A stretch of 23,387 bases of DNA, from the NCBI GenBank assembly GCA_003550305.1, contig QKYT01000077.1, positions 78,465 to 101,851 on the forward strand, given 5' to 3'. Position 1 is the first letter of the stretch. Each line of letters starts with the position of its first letter. The position numbers and the translations under genes were made by a program. Below, one piece after another: positions 19,802 through 23,387 of this stretch. The notes beneath the pieces were generated by a model, which saw only the letters and a list, made by a program, of their open reading frames with translations, made no database searches and was not told the DNA's origin. Source of the DNA: Glomus cerebriforme. Lineage: Eukaryota > Glomeromycota > Glomeromycetes > Glomerales > Glomeraceae.

Positions 19802-20484
19802 ATCCGAAATTCCATAATCGTAATTAATTATGTAATTCCGTAATTAATTATATTTTGTGTAACAATGCGAAATTGACATTTTCTCGCGATCTAGTGATCC
19901 GATTTTATTGATTTTACNACCATTAAATTTGTCTCATTGAGACNAATCTAATGGTATNTGTTTCATTTCTCTAGCTTCGATATTGATGAAGTTAAAATAC
20001 TATAAACATTTAAAGATTATTGAAGTCAGAGCAAGATCTAATGATTAGATTTAAATGAATTTACACCATTCGATTTGTCATAATAAGACGATTCTAATGG
20101 CGGTAAGATCATATTTCTAGCATTAATATTGACAAAGTTATGATACTATAAATGTTTAACAATTATTGATATNAGAANACGATCTAGTNATTGAAATTAA
20201 ATGACCTTAACACCATTAGAATCGCCATACCGAGACGAATCAAATGGTGGTAAGANCATCCAAAACGGATCANTAGATGCTAAGTTATTATTTATTAAAT
20301 TTTCTAAATATAATTCGGCCAAAATTAAGGTTAATTCTGGCCAAATATTTTCGTAATGCGAAATTAATTACGGAACCCGAAATTAATTACGGAATTCNGA
20401 ATTTTTTTGATGAATTACTTAATAATTACAGAATTACATAATTATGGATTTCCGTAATACTAAAATAATTTCGGCTACAACTAT
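19802..20484. mobile_element. MITE copy B (dyad-repeat family)
   Basis: 683-bp sister of copy A. The terminal inverted repeats start near ATCCGAAATTCCATAAT (19802) and, inverted, near CCGAAATTATTTTAG (about 20474). Three 37-nt dyads lie at 19919-19955, 20065-20101 and 20212-20248, i.e. starts 146 and 147 bp apart, each of the form ACCATTnGATTnGTC ... GACnAATCnAATGGT. An internal direct duplication of ~147 bp explains the spacing. All nine N bases of the window are here. No coding capacity. Confidence 0.85.
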
Positions 20485-20744
20485 AATTTTGGAAGATCGA
20501 TAATATTATCAATCACTTGATCAACACATGTTTGTTTATTTTTAAAAATTTTTCAAAAATGAGGGGGGTGGAGTACGTTAAATAAACAATTAAGTTGGAA
20601 TAACCTTAGATATATAATCTTTCAATTTTTTAAAATGTAAAGTTTTTTTGTAATTATATAAAGATATTAAATAAATTGTAAATAAATTCTATTTTATGAT
20701 AAATAATAAAGAAGAATTTTAAAGATAAATAATAGCTTGCTCAC

Positions 20745-20890
20745 CTTGAAACTATTAATAATTCCTTGATCACATGATTGTAAATGTGCAGTAGTATTTG
20801 GAAGAAAGAATTTGATAGTAATATTTGTAAGATATATAGTTTTATATAGAGCATGAGTTGGAGCATTATCAGGAAATTTTTTAATGCGAA
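20745..20890 (-). pseudogene. pogo/Tigger transposase relic, catalytic-core fragment
   Basis: The minus strand reads KKFPDNAPTHALYKTIYLTN, then ITIKFFLPNTTAHLQSCDQG and IINSFK, followed by a GTGAGC donor (20744). This is the DDE_1 core of pogo/Tigger transposases: the Asp of DNAPTH and the Asp of CDQGII are the second and third catalytic acids, with 32 residues between them (DD32D). The upstream part, including the first catalytic Asp and the DNA-binding domain, is gone; the sequence runs into AT-rich foldback DNA at about 20890. The intron to the next exon (18787-20744) is 1958 bp because of the nested element. Confidence 0.88.
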
Positions 20891-21351
20891 AATTTGTGTA
20901 AATTTACACGGTATAATATTTCGTAAGTTTTCAAACTCACTGCAAGTTTTTGTAAACATAATATTATGTAACTTTTCGTAATATTTCAAAATTATACGTT
21001 TTGTAATATTAAGTAATTTTATGATGTGTAATATTCCAAAATTTTACACATCGTAAAATTACTTAATATTACAAAACATAATTCTTTAAAGTTTTCCAGC
21101 ACCATCACAAAGATAATACTCCGTACCTTTTCGTAATATTTTTTGATAATGGTAATTATTAATATTGTGTTTTTACAATAATAGGTAATACTTTATAATT
21201 TTACATTCTTAAATAGTGTAATGTTTGGTAAATTATATATAAATTTACAAAAAGGAGGTAATTTTATTAGATCTTTTGTAAAAAAATACAAATATTTTGT
21301 AATATCTAGATATAATATATATATAAATAATAAAAAATAAAAATATATTTA
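20891..21351. repeat. Foldback region with 92-nt hairpin
   Basis: 20991-21082 is an inverted repeat with ~40-nt arms (20991-21031 / 21044-21082, few mismatches) and a 12-nt loop. Nearby are a perfect 14-nt palindrome GTGTAAATTTACAC (20895-20908) and repeats of TTTTCGTAATATT (about 20974 and 21127). This looks like a small foldback element or its remains at the broken 5' side of the transposase relic. The rest to 21351 is AT-rich without genes. Confidence 0.6.
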
Positions 21352-21660
21352 GAATGTAAAAGAAGTAAGAGAAAGTATTATTAGTTTTGGTATTGTTAGT
21401 GTGTAGTTAGTAATATAAGTATCATTAGTGTTAAGTTATAGGATAAAAGTAAAAGAAATGTAGTTAGTAGTAAAAAAGAAACGCAGTAGTATTATTAGTA
21501 TCGTTAGTATTAGATTATAAGTAAAAAAAGAGGTAAAAGAAACGTAGTTAGTAGTAGAAAAGAAATGTAGTTAGTAATATTAGGATATAAGTAAAAAAGA
21601 GGAGAAATACAGTTAGTAGTATTAGTATTAGTAGTATTAACAAACATAGTATTTCTATAT
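21352..21660. repeat. Degenerate minisatellite, GTAGTTAGTA-type
   Basis: Irregular tandem copies of a unit containing AAGTAAAAGAAAnGTAGTTAGTAGTA and TATTAGTATTAG. The core GTAGTTAGTA or a close variant occurs at about 21402, 21459, 21546, 21569 and 21608. The strand is strongly purine-plus-T with almost no C. No coding frame. Confidence 0.65.
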
Positions 21661-22202
21661 TTCTGTACCTGCTAAACATAATGAAATTCTTATAGTTAAA
21701 TAAAAACTAAAAAAAGACTAAAAGAGAGATGAAATATTTAAAAGTAAATAAATAAAATATGCTTTAGTTATAACAAAATACGTGCATGATATGCATGATT
21801 AAATCACATATAATGATCAGCCTAATTTGATTGGTTGGAGGGTTATTAGGTAATTATTTGAAAGTTTAATAGCTTATATATACATTTTTATTTGTACGAA
21901 AAATAACATTTTATCAGTTAATAATTCAGATTTGCAATTTATAATAAAATTTATGAAATTTATTTTTATATTCAATGTTGCGATAGATCCAATAATACGT
22001 AAAATTTGACAAATTACTACTAATATAAGCATTATTGCTTCAAAAATTATTTAAAAAAATCCATTTTAATTGGAATTAGTTTTATCCAATTTAAAATATA
22101 AGGAAATTGCAGCTTATTTAGAAAACTTAAAATTATTATTATAAAAAAAATTTAATTAAAATACAAGATGTACTTATTGTGAGCGAGTGTGAAATTTCAC
22201 TA
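21661..22202. other. Gene-free AT-rich spacer
   Basis: No coding or RNA feature seen. A perfect 12-nt palindrome GTGAAATTTCAC lies at 22189-22200. Confidence 0.5.
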
Positions 22203-23061
22203 TTATTTCTTTATTAAATGATAGTTATTCTCTAAGCTGTTGATATCCAGATTACCTTCATCAGTACTAAATGATAATTCAGATCTCTCTTCCCCACTAA
22301 CATCTCTTTCCTTATTAACATTCTCTTCAGCACACTCTTTTTCAACATGTTCTTCTTCTTTACGCTCCTCTTCTTGCTCCTCTTCTTCATCTGAACACAA
22401 AAATCAATTCTTTTTTGCTAAAAAAAATGATTTAATTCAAGTATTTAATATTCATGTAAAGTTTATTAAAACTTATGAGATTTTTAATTATTTTGGGTTT
22501 AATGATACCCTCGTTCATTTGGATTACTTGGTTATTAGGATTCAGATAAGTTTCACAAATATTAATTATGTAAGCGATTTGGATTTTGGATGTGTTTTTT
22601 CTTTTTTTCCATAGTTTTTCAATTATTTTTGATATAAATATTATAGGTTCATTTATTTTATTTTTTTAAAAAGGTTCACATAACATTTACCAACAGCCAA
22701 TTTTCTTTTTCATTGTTGAATCTCTGATGGTGTTGCTTGGGTATTTATGTGTGGGAGTTCTCCTTCTTCAAATACTGAAAATATTATATCTTTAACTTTA
22801 GATGCGAATAAACTACAAACACTTCTGTGTTGTGCTATTAACTAATAAAAAAAGATTAATATAAATTTTATGATAAATAATACAAAATTGCTTTAACTTA
22901 CCTGCTGATAAATATGCTTTTCATAAAAGATTATCAGTATCCATTGGTTTTTTTTGTAATTTTTGAACTATTCCTTATACTCTTCTTTTAGGTAGAATTC
23001 TGTTACATCTCTGAATTCCTCTTAAGTTAAGTATATTGAGTTTTTGAAGAGATTTTTTGTG
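22203..23061 (-). pseudogene. Decayed multi-exon gene, family unknown
   Basis: Minus strand. Exon 1 fragment (about 23061-22902) reads EEFRDVTEFYLKEEYKE-stop-FKNYKKNQW and IIFYEKHIYQQ; it ends at a GTAAGT donor (22901). Exon 2 (22841 down to about 22672, acceptor TTTTTTTATTAG) continues in phase: LIAQHRSVCSLFASKVKDII, FSVFEEGELPHINTQATPSE, IQQ-stop-KRKLAVGKCY. Stops are TAA 23022-23024, TAG 22968-22970 and TGA 22710-22712. A third piece (about 22395-22203), after an acceptor GTGTTCAG, is a very acidic Glu-rich tail (SDEEEEQEEERKEEE) ending at a stop and may be the last exon. The phase-consistent splice shows a real former gene; three stops show it is dead. I do not recognise the family. Confidence 0.6.
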
Positions 23062-23348
23062 ATTTTTTTTACAAGGTTCTAATAAATAAAGAATAGAAAT
23101 GTAAATTTTGCAGCCTATAAATAACCCAATAAATAACTAATAAATAATATACCTTCACAAAATCTGGATCAGTTATATTATTATTATTATTATTATTAAA
23201 TGTTTTTTCAAGATTCGATATACGGTTATCAAGAATGCGATTAATTTATCGAGTTTTGAAAATATTCACGAATAAACTTTATAAACAAAAAATACAATCC
23301 AGTATTATTATTTGTTTTTATTTTTAATAAAATAGAATATCAGATATA
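23062..23348. other. Spacer between decayed gene and transposon end
   Basis: AT-rich, no gene. Holds an (ATT)7 microsatellite at 23177-23198. Confidence 0.5.
23177..23198. repeat. (ATT)7 microsatellite
   Basis: Perfect trinucleotide run of 22 nt. Confidence 0.9.
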
Positions 23349-23387
23349 CAGTCGTCCCCCTCTATAGTCACCCCCTGTATAAGCACA
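23349..23387. mobile_element. Terminus of a pogo/Tigger-like DNA transposon, cut by the window edge
   Basis: After a TA dinucleotide (23347-23348) the sequence CAGTCGTCCCCCTCTATAG begins abruptly, far more GC-rich than anything before it. CAGT(C/T)GTCCC is the opening of the terminal repeats of Tigger-group elements, which insert at TA. Only 39 bp are inside the window, so neither the other end nor coding capacity can be seen. Confidence 0.6.

Larger units (their letters stand above)
18814..20605. mobile_element. 1.79-kb PIF/Harbinger-like element, nested in the transposase intron
   Basis: The ends are 28-bp inverted repeats (18814-18841 and 20578-20605) with three mismatches, starting GGYTATTCCAACTTRATTG. 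TTA flanks both sides (18811-18813 and 20606-20608). A TTA duplication with a GG-starting TIR fits PIF/Harbinger. Just inside each end is a ~60-bp module (GTTTGTTTA ... G-run ... TTAAAYAAAC) in direct, not inverted, orientation, so the alternative of two separate short elements in opposite orientation is open. No transposase is seen; the interior carries a zinc-finger-like fragment and MITE copy B. Confidence 0.65.

Noticed and set aside
20741..20989. 82-residue minus frame (MKYYEKLHNIM..)
   Set aside because: Wrong frame; the neighbouring frame of the same strand reads the Tigger catalytic core.
21352..21660. CRISPR-like repeat array
   Set aside because: Units are irregular and contiguous without unique spacers; this is a eukaryotic minisatellite.
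22240..22614. 124-residue plus frame rich in Ser/Leu
   Set aside because: It is the complement of the Glu-rich minus-strand exon; composition is a mirror effect.

Overview
This is nuclear DNA of a very AT-rich, intron-containing fungus. The short GT-AG introns (about 70-95 bp), Asn/Gln-rich linkers, mitochondrial proteins of fungal type and the dense graveyard of DNA transposons suggest an early-diverging fungus. An arbuscular mycorrhizal species (Glomeromycotina, Rhizophagus-like) is my best guess; that is inference from style, not from a marker gene. || Left half (1-11,060), gene-dense. In order: an XRCC2-type RAD51 paralogue (+); a ten-exon F-BAR/SH3 protein of the Cdc15/Imp2/Hof1 class (+); mitochondrial ribosomal protein uL11m (-); mitochondrial ribosomal protein uS11m (+), head-to-head with uL11m across a 90-bp shared promoter; an unrecognised twin-CX9C (CHCH) protein (-); and a five-exon TMBIM/Bax-inhibitor-1 (BXI1-like) membrane protein (-). 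I rebuilt the exons by hand: all junctions are GT-AG, the phases close, and the family motifs read across the joins. Three neighbours are mitochondrial, but nothing shows they are co-regulated apart from the uL11m/uS11m pair. || Right half (11,060-23,387), no intact gene. The region 12,348-13,522 has several protein-like open stretches that I do not recognise. 14,599-16,672 is a terminal-inverted-repeat element. Its interior is a degenerate tandem array of what look like mini-exons (minus strand), and it is interrupted by a 537-bp MITE with a 27-bp TIR and a perfect 8-bp target duplication. 17,518-20,890 is the relic of a pogo/Tigger (DDE_1) transposase on the minus strand. A 650-bp MITE (copy A) splits its last exon, and its one visible intron holds a 1.79-kb element with 28-bp TIRs and TTA duplications (PIF/Harbinger-like). 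That element carries a zinc-finger-like gene fragment and MITE copy B. All nine ambiguous bases of the window fall in copy B. Further right are a 92-nt foldback, a degenerate minisatellite, a decayed two- or three-exon gene of unknown family, and the first 39 bp of a Tigger-like element cut by the window edge. || The most unusual structures are the mini-exon array with palindromic splice-donor motifs, and the MITE family built on 37-nt dyads spaced 146-147 bp apart.
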